This document shows positions 12,047 through 21,416 of a DNA stretch of 42,774 bases, piece by piece. Every line of letters starts with the position of its first letter. Within the stretch, counting starts at the first letter, position 1. Location of the stretch: contig JACAEY010000091.1 of assembly GCA_013388605.1 (NCBI GenBank), positions 1 through 42,774 on the forward strand, written 5' to 3'. A model generated the notes under the pieces. It ran no database searches and was not told the origin of the DNA. It saw only the letters and a program-made list of their open reading frames with translations. Origin of the DNA: Nitrospirota bacterium. Its GTDB lineage: Bacteria > Nitrospirota > Thermodesulfovibrionia > Thermodesulfovibrionales > SM23-35. Made by a program: the position numbers and the translations under genes.

Positions 12047-12517
12047 ATGGATAGGGAGAAGATAGATGAGGTTTTTAAAAAGGTAACAAATGGTGTTTAT
12101 ATAGTCACTACAAAATACGATAATAAAATAAATGGAATGACAGCTGCCTGGGTAACCAGGGTATCTTTTGTGCCCCCATTAGTTCTAATATCTATAGGGA
12201 AGACTCGTTTCAGTCATGACCTTATCAAAAATAGTGGTGTATTTGCAGTAAACATACTGAAAGAAGGACAGATAGAGATTGGAAAACACTTCGGTTTTCA
12301 ATCAGGAAGAAAGGTAGATAAATTTGCTAATATCCCCTATGATACAAAAACTACAGGTTCACCTATTCTCAAGGACCTCGCAGGGTACCTGGATTGTAAG
12401 GTTGTCTCCGCCTTTGAAGCAGGCGACCACACTGTATTTTTAGGAGAAGTTCTTGATGCCTCTTTAGATAAAGGAGCAAAGCCCCTTATTTATCGGAAAG
12501 AGGAATTTTTTGGTTAA
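12047..12517 (+). CDS. Flavin reductase-like domain protein
   Basis: 'VTNGVYIVTTKYDNKINGMTAAWVTRVSFVPPLVLISIGK' matches flavin reductase/FMN-binding split barrel; GGAGG 5' of ATG. Confidence 0.93.
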   Translation: MDREKIDEVFKKVTNGVYIVTTKYDNKINGMTAAWVTRVSFVPPLVLISIGKTRFSHDLIKNSGVFAVNILKEGQIEIGKHFGFQSGRKVDKFANIPYDTKTTGSPILKDLAGYLDCKVVSAFEAGDHTVFLGEVLDASLDKGAKPLIYRKEEFFG

Positions 12518-12523
12518 CCTCTC

Positions 12524-13057
12524 TTAGAAACCATTTCCAAGTCCACTTGGCTGATCGGTTAAAAATGGTATTTTAAAAAAATCTGGAGTAAGTCTAATTT
12601 CAATAATAACCTTTTTACCTTTAGTCCTGTAATATATTTCGATAAGGTCATCCCTACCATACACAAAAGGACGGTATAGAGGTCTTATTTCATAACCAAT
12701 GACATTTCCATTTTCATCAATGATTTTACTAAACTGTGAACGCCAGTAAGCATTGTGAAAACTAACAAACTTTTTTGCTTCTTCCAAAGCATCTTTAGCA
12801 GAAATATCTTTTTTTATCCTATAATCAAACTCTGGTGCATATGGTTCAAATTCATAATAGTCTCCTCCAACATCAAGAAAGGCGACAGTTTCAAGGTCAT
12901 TAATATGCCGTCCTCCATACAGGATGAGAGAAAAAGTCCCTTTTGCTTCATTTTCAATTGCCTCTTTAGTTCTTAAAAATTTTGCGGATACCCCCTTTGC
13001 CTCAAATAAAAAAACTATTGAAATCATAATAATTAAAAGATACATACTTTTCTTCAT
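12524..13057 (-). CDS. Secreted hypothetical protein
   Basis: 177 aa with N-terminal signal peptide; no recognised family. Confidence 0.6.
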   Translation of the reverse strand: MKKSMYLLIIMISIVFLFEAKGVSAKFLRTKEAIENEAKGTFSLILYGGRHINDLETVAFLDVGGDYYEFEPYAPEFDYRIKKDISAKDALEEAKKFVSFHNAYWRSQFSKIIDENGNVIGYEIRPLYRPFVYGRDDLIEIYYRTKGKKVIIEIRLTPDFFKIPFLTDQPSGLGNGF

Positions 13058-13147
13058 GTAAACTACCTCTCTGATAGGTTTATCATATCTTCTAAAATAT
13101 CATATTTTATTTAATAATGCATCTCATCTATAATTTTTGTTATATAA

Positions 13148-13774
13148 ATGGCTTCATCTGACCTTTATCTAAACAAAATAGATTTTTTAAAATATCTTGA
13201 TAATACTGATTGTACCCAATGTGGTGTTACTTCATGTCAGGAATTCATACTTGCCCTTAAACAAGGCTTCAGAAAACCTCGGGATTGTCCCTTTCTCAAC
13301 GAAAATAAGGTATATGCCTTTGAAGTGGCACTTAATATCTCAAATTCATTACCCGAAGTACCTCTTCTCGTCCATCCGAGACCAAGTACAGTTGGAATTG
13401 TGGAATTAAATGGACCCAACCCTGACTCTTTAGTTCTTATTACCGGCAATAATGAATATACTGAAGAGATTTTGATGGCTGTCCTTGGAACAACAATATG
13501 CCCTTTTTATATTATATTTGTAGATACTGATGGAAACACTGTCGATATGGCAATGGTCTATAAGACTCTGACAGCAGAAAGAATATACAGGTCACTAAAA
13601 AATACAAGTATCAATGAAAAATCAGATAGAAAGGAATTAATTATCCCTGGTTTTGCCTCACCAATAAGAGAGGAGATTGAAATATGGACAGGTTGGAAAG
13701 TTCTAACAGGACCAATTTGCGCTGCTGAACTTCCACTCTTCCTCTCAGAAATATGGTTTCCACATAATGAGTAA
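13148..13774 (+). CDS. Compact Fe-S/corrinoid-like protein related to CODH/ACS gamma subunit (CdhE/AcsC)
   Basis: N-terminal 'DNTDCTQCGVTSCQEFILALKQGFRKPRDCPFL' 4Fe-4S motif plus C-terminal 'LIIPGFASPIREEIEIWTGWKVLTGPICAAELPLFLSEIW' resembling the CdhE corrinoid domain. Confidence 0.7.
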   Translation: MASSDLYLNKIDFLKYLDNTDCTQCGVTSCQEFILALKQGFRKPRDCPFLNENKVYAFEVALNISNSLPEVPLLVHPRPSTVGIVELNGPNPDSLVLITGNNEYTEEILMAVLGTTICPFYIIFVDTDGNTVDMAMVYKTLTAERIYRSLKNTSINEKSDRKELIIPGFASPIREEIEIWTGWKVLTGPICAAELPLFLSEIWFPHNE

Positions 13775-14020
13775 AAATAATAAATGAGGTCTTATTATTT
13801 CTTTAAGATAATTACACACCTACATCCCTTATTTATTAAATCCTCAAGATCCTTGTTATTTAAATTATAATTTGACTAAGTTTCCTTCTGTCATTAAAGT
13901 AATAACGAAATTTACCCCATTAAAATCATATATTGAAGAGGAAATATATTCTCGAGTGCAAGAGAAGCTGCTGGGGTTTTATTTTATCTGGATTGAGCAG
14001 AAGAATTTTTTTATGCATCC

Positions 14021-14455
14021 TTATATCTCAAGTAATGAAAGTCCCGAGTTTGAGTCAAATCTCCTTTGAGCACTTATACCTTCTATCTCTATGATAATAA
14101 CTTCGAGGATAAGAAATGTTTCTGAAATGTCTCTAAGACATCCTACTTTAACAATATCCCTTTTTCCAAAGGCACCATGAAAATGCACCTTAGGAACATC
14201 ACCTTCCCAGAATATCGTCCCTATTCCAAGAACTTCATGACTCTCCTTTAGTTCCCTCAATATAGGTATCGGGGGTATCTCATCTCTTTCTGGACCAACA
14301 ACTATCCTGCCCTCTCTAATTCCTCCAAGGAGAAAGAATATTGCATTCTCTATATCTTCTTTTTTTACAAGCTCGCTTATACTCTTGAGAATCTCTTCCC
14401 TGTCTCCGAATTTAGCAACTACTATCCTTCCTGCTTTGCCTATCTGATATTTCAT
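14021..14455 (-). CDS. PPC/DUF296 domain protein
   Basis: 'GRIVVAKFGDREEILKSISELVKKEDIENAIFFLLGGIREGRIVVGP', 'PKVHFHGAFGKRD'. Confidence 0.87.
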   Translation of the reverse strand: MKYQIGKAGRIVVAKFGDREEILKSISELVKKEDIENAIFFLLGGIREGRIVVGPERDEIPPIPILRELKESHEVLGIGTIFWEGDVPKVHFHGAFGKRDIVKVGCLRDISETFLILEVIIIEIEGISAQRRFDSNSGLSLLEI

Positions 14456-15243
14456 AATTCCTCCATAAATCTCTTTTTAACATATTTATTTAAAACTGAA
14501 GACATCTTTTTTATATTTTCATCCTGTGGTAAGTAAGAGATTATTCTGTCTATGTATTCACGTTCTGAAAGCAACCTATAAGAAGTTTTAAAATTTAGGT
14601 CATATACCCATGACAGATGCATGATCTTGAAATCATTCATGCTTTTTAATTTAGACTGGGGAACAACCTGCCCTTTATAAATATAAGAAAGTATATCTAC
14701 TGAATAATCTGATCTCTCAGGAAGTCCCAGACCTGCTGCAGATGCCCTTTCCTCTTCAGAAGAATTATAATAGTCAATAAAAACCCTCCAGATATCAAGT
14801 TTATCCGCATCACGTATCAATTCAATAAAGAATTCCATCCGTTCTTTCTCTTTTGGGGGAATTGAAAAGACATTATGGAATCTAACTGCCTTAATAATAA
14901 TTTTCTTTTCATCTTCTGTAAGATTTTTGAGAATGTTTTCTTTAATTATGGTTTGAGCTCCAAGGTAACCATGATTGACGGAGAATTGATCCTTAAAGGT
15001 TTTATATTTTGCATACTGTGGGAATCTCCCTATATCATGAAAAAGGGCAATCGTTTCAGCTAATATAATTTCTTCATCGGTGAGTCCAAGATCTTTTGAT
15101 ATCTCAACTATATTTTCGCATACCTTAAAGGTATGTACTTCCTTAAGATAAATATTCCTTTGGTCATCAGGGTTTGTTGAATAGTAGGACCTTACAAAAT
15201 TGACAAACCAATTTTTTAAAAAATCTAAATCAAATTTGGTCAT
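14452..15243 (-). CDS. HD-domain phosphohydrolase
   Basis: 'AETIALFHDIGRFPQY', 'AVRFHN', 'LIRDADKLDIWRVF'; ATGA-type 4-nt overlap with the PPC gene. Confidence 0.9.
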   Translation of the reverse strand: MTKFDLDFLKNWFVNFVRSYYSTNPDDQRNIYLKEVHTFKVCENIVEISKDLGLTDEEIILAETIALFHDIGRFPQYAKYKTFKDQFSVNHGYLGAQTIIKENILKNLTEDEKKIIIKAVRFHNVFSIPPKEKERMEFFIELIRDADKLDIWRVFIDYYNSSEEERASAAGLGLPERSDYSVDILSYIYKGQVVPQSKLKSMNDFKIMHLSWVYDLNFKTSYRLLSEREYIDRIISYLPQDENIKKMSSVLNKYVKKRFMEEL

Positions 15244-15315
15244 ATAATGTTAATTTGTATTTACTCATAATAGTCAAGATATTCTGAAATATGAGTGGTA
15301 ATTTTGTCACAAAAA

Positions 15316-16194
15316 TTAAAGCAGCCCGTCAGGTAGTTTGGTTATTTCTTTATAGGCAAAAACAGGACCATCTTTGCATACAAACTTACTGCCATGTTGA
15401 CAATGACCACACTGGGCTATCCCACATTTCATCCTTCTCTCCAGGGAAACATATACTCTTGATGGGAGAAATCCTCTAAAAAAAAGACCCTTTGATACAA
15501 ATAGCATCATTATTTCAGGACCACATATAAAAGCATAGGCATTTAAAGGATTTACAGTAGATTTATCTATAAATTTTGTAACCATTCCAACATCATAATT
15601 CCATTTCATATTAAGGGGAATTTCATCAACGGTCAGAAATACCTCGATATCTTTTCTCCATGTCTCAATTTCATCCATGAAAATAATATTATCAGGTGAC
15701 CTTGAACCATAAATAACTGTTACTTTTCCAAAGAAATTCCTCATTTTAACTATCTCATGTATTACTGGTCTTAAGGGGGCAAGTCCAACCCCTCCTGCAA
15801 CTATAAGGACATCGTTACCACTTTGCATATCTAATGGCCAATGAGTACCATATGGTCCACGAAAATGTATCTCATCACCTATCTTAAATCTTTCCAGAAA
15901 CTTTGTTACCCTTCCAACTCCCTTGATTGTATGCTGGAAAATGCCATCAGTTACAGAAGAACTGAGAGATATTGGTGCTTCTCCAACACCTGGATAACCA
16001 ACCATGTTGAACTGACCGGGCTTGGCTGTGTATGCAGCGTCCTTTGAAAGGAGTGTGTAAGTTTTCGTATCTGCCGTTTCTATTTTTATATCTATAATTT
16101 GTGCTTTAAAAGGGAAAAGTGGTGTTTTCAATGTAGAGGGTTCCTTTGAATCTCTTTTACCATCTCTGTTAGATCTATCTTTGTAGGACACCAT
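15316..16194 (-). CDS. FAD/NAD(P)-binding Fe-S oxidoreductase subunit (hydrogenase/sulfur reductase gamma, HydG-like)
   Basis: 'GQFNMVGYPGVGEAPISLSS', 'FRGPYGTHWPLD', 'VLIVAGGVGLAPLRPVI', C-terminal 'MKCGIAQCGHCQHGSKFVCKDGPVF' [2Fe-2S]. ORF track start 16212; internal ATG at 16194 also possible. Confidence 0.92.
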   Translation of the reverse strand: MVSYKDRSNRDGKRDSKEPSTLKTPLFPFKAQIIDIKIETADTKTYTLLSKDAAYTAKPGQFNMVGYPGVGEAPISLSSSVTDGIFQHTIKGVGRVTKFLERFKIGDEIHFRGPYGTHWPLDMQSGNDVLIVAGGVGLAPLRPVIHEIVKMRNFFGKVTVIYGSRSPDNIIFMDEIETWRKDIEVFLTVDEIPLNMKWNYDVGMVTKFIDKSTVNPLNAYAFICGPEIMMLFVSKGLFFRGFLPSRVYVSLERRMKCGIAQCGHCQHGSKFVCKDGPVFAYKEITKLPDGLL

Positions 16195-17198
16195 GTTATA
16201 CACCTGCCACATCCAACAGTCTTAATCAGACCATACTGAGATGTATAATTTAAATTATGTATTACAAACTGTCTCAGACGTGATGCCCTTCTCTGCCTGT
16301 AATTTCCTCCATGTACTTCAGCGAACTTAAAATCCTGGCAAGCATCTAACTGTCTGAACCTTCTTATTTCTTTCAGATTGATACTCATTTCATCAACAAT
16401 GTCATAACAGAAACATGTGGGACAGACCATAACACAATTGGAACAAGAAAGGCATTTTTCGTCAGCAGTTAAAATCCATACTGGATGATTAAGGTTTTTA
16501 AAGAAGAGTTCATCAAGACCATTTATATCAATAGATTTTCTAAAACTCTTCAGGAGTGCTTCTTCTTTATCAGACTTAAGTTTAAATATATCAGGATATG
16601 CTTCTTTTCCCTTTATATTAAAAATCTGAGATGCTTTTAAACTTTTAAGCTCTACGAGATATTCATCACCAAGATCAGTTAAAACTATGTCATACCCTGA
16701 CTGAACCTTAAGATAGGGACCTGTGCCAACAGACGAGCAGAAACAATTCTCTAATACCTTTGTGCAATTAAGTGCAATCAGAAGAGTATTTTCCCTTCTT
16801 ATCTTATAGTAAGGGTCTATAAAGTCACCGAGAAAAACCCTGTCAAGATAGAGTATTGAATGTATATCACAGGGATGGATACCAACAATTATCTGTTTTT
16901 CAACTCCATATCTGATCTCCTCTATAGAGATACCTGATTCTATCCTGAATCTTAAAACATCCTCTTTTGGTTTGTAAATAAACATCTTTCCAGGAGACAA
17001 CATCGTTGTAGAATAATCCATGTAGAGATCTGAAGCAGAAGATATTTCTCTGAAGGCATAATGATTCTTTTCTTTTACAGGTCCAAAAACCCTGTATTCA
17101 CGCCTCAGGGTATCTATAAATTCGAAGAAAATATCTTTTTTGATTAAAAAATCAGAATTTTGGAAAGTGTTTTCCCCAGTCATACCACTTCCAGACAT
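16128..17198 (-). CDS. 4Fe-4S dicluster protein (hydrogenase/sulfur reductase beta, HydB-like)
   Basis: 'CLSCSNCVMVCPTCFCYDIVDE' and 'TVGCGRCITWCPTKIDLTEMVKEI'; precedes the gamma-like gene. Confidence 0.9.
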   Translation of the reverse strand: MSGSGMTGENTFQNSDFLIKKDIFFEFIDTLRREYRVFGPVKEKNHYAFREISSASDLYMDYSTTMLSPGKMFIYKPKEDVLRFRIESGISIEEIRYGVEKQIIVGIHPCDIHSILYLDRVFLGDFIDPYYKIRRENTLLIALNCTKVLENCFCSSVGTGPYLKVQSGYDIVLTDLGDEYLVELKSLKASQIFNIKGKEAYPDIFKLKSDKEEALLKSFRKSIDINGLDELFFKNLNHPVWILTADEKCLSCSNCVMVCPTCFCYDIVDEMSINLKEIRRFRQLDACQDFKFAEVHGGNYRQRRASRLRQFVIHNLNYTSQYGLIKTVGCGRCITWCPTKIDLTEMVKEIQRNPLH

Positions 17199-18213
17199 CT
17201 TTTGTTAACTCTTCATATTCCTGCTTGATATGTTCAAAAAGGCGTGCATTTTCTATTGCTACAGCTCCATTGCTTGCAAGTGCAGAAGTGAAATCTATCT
17301 CCATTGAAGTGAAAGAATAGGGATTGGAAGCATAAACCCTGAGAACACCTATCACTGTTCCTCTGATACTTAACGGCACTGAAAGTATTGCCATAATACC
17401 TTCTCTGGTAATTTCCTCAGGATACTGAAGTCTTCCATCCTTAGAGACGTCTGAAACAATCACAGGCTTTCCTTCCATGCATTCTTTGTCTATGGAACTT
17501 TTCTCTACTTCGACAGGACCTTTCTTTAAATATGCCTCGCTCAGACCATAAGTGGCTTTAACATCAAGATATTTTCGTTCAGTATCAAGGAGCCGTATAG
17601 ACGCAGCTTTAAAACCAAAAGACTTTGCTGCATTCTCAACAATTCCTGAGAGTACCTCATTTAGAGAAAGTGTGGAGCTTATAGAACGTGACACTTCTAT
17701 AAGTGTCTGCATGTGCTTCCATATCTGAGCCCTATCGACCATTATGCCACCAAGAGAAGCAAGAACCCGCAGTCTCTGAATCTCATTCTCTGTAAACTCG
17801 CGAATTTCCGAAGTATAAATCCTTATAACCCCAATAGATTTTTCCCTCACAGTAAGGGGGCAGCTCATAACAGACTTTATCCCTTCTTTTTTTGCTTCAT
17901 CAAGATAAAGAACATGGGGTTCTTTCATAATATCCTTTGTGCTGATACATTCTCCTGATATTACCTTCTTATCAATTGGGTGTTCCTCTAAAGGTACAGG
18001 TCCTTTCTCAAGATATGTTTTAGGCATCCCATAAGCAGCAACTATTTGAAGAGTTCTCGTCTTCTCATCGAAAAGTCTTATTGTGCAACCTTTTACTCCC
18101 ATCTGTTCTGTTACATTTTTTGCAAGAATATTGAGAGTTTTTTCAAGTTCATAAGAAGAAACAAGTTCTTCCATAAGCATACATATATCCAATAGTGGTT
18201 CCCCTTTTTTCAT
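17152..18213 (-). CDS. Tandem GAF-domain sensor protein
   Basis: Two homologous halves, e.g. 'GIKSVMSCPLTVREKSIGVIRIYTS' and 'GIMAILSVPLSIRGTVIGVLRVYAS'. Confidence 0.92.
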   Translation of the reverse strand: MKKGEPLLDICMLMEELVSSYELEKTLNILAKNVTEQMGVKGCTIRLFDEKTRTLQIVAAYGMPKTYLEKGPVPLEEHPIDKKVISGECISTKDIMKEPHVLYLDEAKKEGIKSVMSCPLTVREKSIGVIRIYTSEIREFTENEIQRLRVLASLGGIMVDRAQIWKHMQTLIEVSRSISSTLSLNEVLSGIVENAAKSFGFKAASIRLLDTERKYLDVKATYGLSEAYLKKGPVEVEKSSIDKECMEGKPVIVSDVSKDGRLQYPEEITREGIMAILSVPLSIRGTVIGVLRVYASNPYSFTSMEIDFTSALASNGAVAIENARLFEHIKQEYEELTKDVWKWYDWGKHFPKF

Positions 18214-18283
18214 GTCTAAAAATTATCAGAGTGTAATAGTGATTGTCAAATTTCCTTTATATTAACTTTCATCATTCTAAGGA

Positions 18284-19516
18284 TTATGTGTCTTTTGATT
18301 CATGAAATCTCAAAAAGATTCTTTGAATATATGCAACTGAAAATAGGAGAGAGGCAATAATGCATATAATTGATGAGAGTGAAACTGCCTTCGTTACGCC
18401 AAATGTGTCTGCCAGGATGCCGATTAGATAATTCCCAATTGGAGCAAAACCAAGGAAAACAAACGCATATACACTTACGACTCTTCCCCTTAATTCATCT
18501 GTGACAGAAAGCTGGACAAAGCTGTTTGCTGTTGCAAAAAAACTTACACTACCCCATCCTATAAATAAAAGTGCAATAATTGAAAGATAAAAGGACTTGG
18601 ATATAGAGAAAATTAAAAGGAATAATGAAAAACAAATGCCTGATATAGACATTAATTGTAATTTGTTTTCGACATTACCTCTATAAGATAGGAACAATCC
18701 TGCCAGAAAAGCTCCCCCGCCTGTTGCACCAACAAGAAAACCAAATCCCTGTGGGCCCGCCTTTAGTACTTCAACAGCAAAGACAGGGAGAAGTGCAACA
18801 TAAGGAAGACCAACAAGACTGAATACTGCAATCAAAAGTATTATCCTGTAAATGTCACTTTTACTAATAACAAATTTTATACCTTCAATTAGATCCTTTA
18901 TAAACCCCTTTGTTTTCTCTCTTACATTACTCTTTACCTTTATCTTACTCAGGGCAAATAATATTGCAGTAAAACTCATTGCATTCAGGTAGAAGCATGC
19001 TGGGAGACCGAGATAGGCAATCGCAATTCCTGCTATTACAGGTCCGATTAAACGAGCTCCATGAAAGACAGTAGAATTTAAGGCTATTGCATTCATGAGA
19101 TTTTTTTCACCTACGAGCTCAATAATGAACGATTGTCTTGCAGGTATATCAAATGCATTAACTGTCCCTAAAAAAGTTGCAAAAAAAGCAACATGCCAGA
19201 CCTTAATCAGATTCATATCTGTCAATATACCAAGAAAAAAGGCTGGAATAATTGATAATGACTGTGTTAACAACAAAAGGTTTCTTTTAATGATTCTATC
19301 AGCAACAATACCACCAAAAAGAGAAAACAAAAGTATTGGCAATGATCCGAATGCAGCAATAAGACCGAGATAGAAAGGAGATTTTGTAAGGCTATATACT
19401 AGCCATCCCTGTGCAACAGATTGCATCCATGTCCCGGAGAGGGAAATTATTTGACCAAAAAAGAAAAGCCTGTATTCTCGTGACCTTAAGGCTGGAAATT
19501 TACCTGAATCTGCCAT
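18284..19516 (-). CDS. MFS transporter
   Basis: 'LFFFGQIISLSGTWMQSVAQGWLVYSLTKSPFYLGLIAAFGSLPILLFSLFGGIVADR'; 12-TM pattern. Confidence 0.95.
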   Translation of the reverse strand: MADSGKFPALRSREYRLFFFGQIISLSGTWMQSVAQGWLVYSLTKSPFYLGLIAAFGSLPILLFSLFGGIVADRIIKRNLLLLTQSLSIIPAFFLGILTDMNLIKVWHVAFFATFLGTVNAFDIPARQSFIIELVGEKNLMNAIALNSTVFHGARLIGPVIAGIAIAYLGLPACFYLNAMSFTAILFALSKIKVKSNVREKTKGFIKDLIEGIKFVISKSDIYRIILLIAVFSLVGLPYVALLPVFAVEVLKAGPQGFGFLVGATGGGAFLAGLFLSYRGNVENKLQLMSISGICFSLFLLIFSISKSFYLSIIALLFIGWGSVSFFATANSFVQLSVTDELRGRVVSVYAFVFLGFAPIGNYLIGILADTFGVTKAVSLSSIICIIASLLFSVAYIQRIFLRFHESKDT

Positions 19517-19596
19517 GGTCTTTATATGTTATTCTATCATTAGTTTTTATGTTAAATTTATATATGACTCACACTTATCCAAAATAATAAAGGCAA

Positions 19597-19676
19597 TTTG
19601 GAAGGATGTGGATTAATTTTATAAGTTGTCGTCATTGTGTTTCTTCGGCATCCATCCATATTTCAGAGTATTTTGG
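19597..19676 (+). repeat. Dispersed MITE-like repeat, copy B (5'-truncated)
   Basis: GGATGTGGATTAATTTTAT.AG.T.GTCGTCATTGTGTTTCTTCG.CATCCA.CCATATTTCAGA.TAT.TTGGA shared with 31762-31834. Confidence 0.85.
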
Positions 19677-19688
19677 ACTGCAATAATT

Positions 19689-20141
19689 ATGACAAAAAAA
19701 ATAATAGCAGTTATTGGAGCTGGCATAGCAGATAAAACAACGTTTAAAATTGCTGAAGATGCAGGAAGACTTATTGCCAAAAAGGGAGCTCTTTTAATCT
19801 GTGGGGGTCTTGGTGGTGTTATGGAAGGTGCTTCAAAGGGTGCTCACATGGAAGGAGGAATTACTATAGGGATATTACCTCACAATCATGTAAAAGATGC
19901 GAACCCCTTTATCGATATCCCTATTGCTACAGGCTTAGGAGAAGGAAGAAATGTGGTTATAGCCAGGTCTGCAGATGCCATTATTGCGATCGGTGGAGAA
20001 TATGGAACACTTTCTGAAATAGCCTTTGGTCTGAAAATGAAAAAACCAGTAATAGGAATAGATACATGGGATATAAAAGGTATTATAAAGGCAGAAAGTG
20101 CTGAAGATGCAGTAAAAAAAGCCTTTGAAATTATTTCATAG
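19689..20141 (+). CDS. TIGR00725 family LOG-like protein
   Basis: 'GALLICGGLGGVMEGASKGAHMEGGITIGILP', 'GEYGTLSEIAFGLK'. ORF track start at 19626 lies in repeat copy B; ATG at 19689 is more likely. Confidence 0.9.
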   Translation: MTKKIIAVIGAGIADKTTFKIAEDAGRLIAKKGALLICGGLGGVMEGASKGAHMEGGITIGILPHNHVKDANPFIDIPIATGLGEGRNVVIARSADAIIAIGGEYGTLSEIAFGLKMKKPVIGIDTWDIKGIIKAESAEDAVKKAFEIIS

Positions 20142-20160
20142 GTTTAGGGTATTAATTTTT

Positions 20161-20655
20161 ATGAAGTCTTTTGTTTCCTTATTAATATTATTGACAATCA
20201 TTACCCTTTTTGGTTGTGCACATATTGTTTCTGATGAGCTAAGACAAAAAGCTTATGGAGAACCACCAGCGTATGCATTATTCAAAGACCCTGATTCATA
20301 TAAAGGAAGGATTGTCATTCTTGGAGGAGTAATTATAAGCTCAACTAACACAAAGGAAGGGACTTATATTGAAGTACTTCAGAAACCCCTTGACTATCGT
20401 GGAAGACCTGAAGATACAGATATCTCCTTTGGGAGATTCATAGTCTTATATGAAGGTTATCTCGACACCGCTGTCTATTCACAAGGACGTGAAATAACAG
20501 TAGCTGGTGAGGTTATAGGTAAAACATTTCGACCACTCAATGAGATCCAATATCCATACCTGCTTATAAAAAGCAAAGAAATTCATCTTCTGGAAGCACG
20601 CTACAATTTACCTTTACACTTTGGGATAGGTATAGGTGTATGGCATGCCTTCTGA
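20161..20655 (+). CDS. Slp-family-like outer membrane lipoprotein
   Basis: Lipobox 'TLFGC' after signal peptide; 'FKDPDSYKGRIVILGGVIISSTNTKEGTYIEVLQKPLDYRGRPE' and 'GREITVAGEVIG'. Confidence 0.88.
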   Translation: MKSFVSLLILLTIITLFGCAHIVSDELRQKAYGEPPAYALFKDPDSYKGRIVILGGVIISSTNTKEGTYIEVLQKPLDYRGRPEDTDISFGRFIVLYEGYLDTAVYSQGREITVAGEVIGKTFRPLNEIQYPYLLIKSKEIHLLEARYNLPLHFGIGIGVWHAF

Positions 20656-20776
20656 TTATTTTTCAACTATCTAACCTTGACCTATGCCTATTTAACCCTA
20701 CTATCCTTATTATTGTAATCTCAGGCTTTAGCCTGCGTAAGACTAATATAATCTCATGGTCATTAGATTTCCCTTC

Positions 20777-20812
20777 TTGACAAAGCATATATATTTAGTG
20801 TACATATGTATA
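20777..20812 (+). promoter_or_regulatory. Putative lexA promoter with palindromic operator
   Basis: TTGACA at 20777-20782; near-palindrome GTACATATGTAT at 20800-20811, immediately before the lexA ATG at 20814. Confidence 0.5.
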
Positions 20813-20813
20813 T

Positions 20814-21413
20814 ATGAAAGAGCTGACCCGGAAACAAAGAAAGGTCCTGGAATTCCTTACATCATATACCAAGAAATATGGTTATCCTCCTACCATAAGA
20901 GAAATAGGTAAACATTTTGGTTTTTTCTGGACTGCTGCAAGGGGATTTCTTAAATCCCTTGAAAAGAAAGGTTTTATAAAAGTAAATCCTACAAAATCAA
21001 GGGGAATAGAAATTATTGGCTTAAAACCAGCAGAAGCCATAAAAGCCCCTCTTTTAGGAAAAATAAGAGCAGGAAAACCGATTGTAGCAATAGAGGAGAT
21101 CGAGGCACATATATTTATTGACAAATCACTATTCCCTGTAGAAAACGCCTTTGCTTTAAAGGTAACAGGGGATAGTATGATAGAGGCCGGAATAATTGAA
21201 GGAGACTTTGTAGTAGTAAAGCCGCAGAAGGTCATTGAAAACGGAGAGATAGGGGTTGTGCTCATTGGAGATGAAGCAACAGTAAAAAGGATCTTCAAGG
21301 AGAGGGAAAAGATCATACTCAAACCTGAAAACAAAATTATGAAAGCTGAAACCTATAATCCTGATGAAGTAACTATTATCGGAAAGGTAGTAGGTGTCAT
21401 AAGAAAAATATAA
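20814..21413 (+). CDS. lexA: LexA repressor
   Basis: wHTH 'YPPTIREIGKHFGF', cleavage-type 'KIRAGKPI', Ser 'GDSMIEAGIIEGDFVVV', Lys 'EATVKRIF'. Confidence 0.97.
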   Translation: MKELTRKQRKVLEFLTSYTKKYGYPPTIREIGKHFGFFWTAARGFLKSLEKKGFIKVNPTKSRGIEIIGLKPAEAIKAPLLGKIRAGKPIVAIEEIEAHIFIDKSLFPVENAFALKVTGDSMIEAGIIEGDFVVVKPQKVIENGEIGVVLIGDEATVKRIFKEREKIILKPENKIMKAETYNPDEVTIIGKVVGVIRKI

Positions 21414-21416
21414 TAA

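Noticed and set aside
13775-13800. AAATAATAA-ATGAGGTC-TTATTATTT hairpin after the CdhE-like gene
   Set aside because: Stem has no G/C pairs and no clear T tract; too weak to call a terminator in AT-rich DNA.
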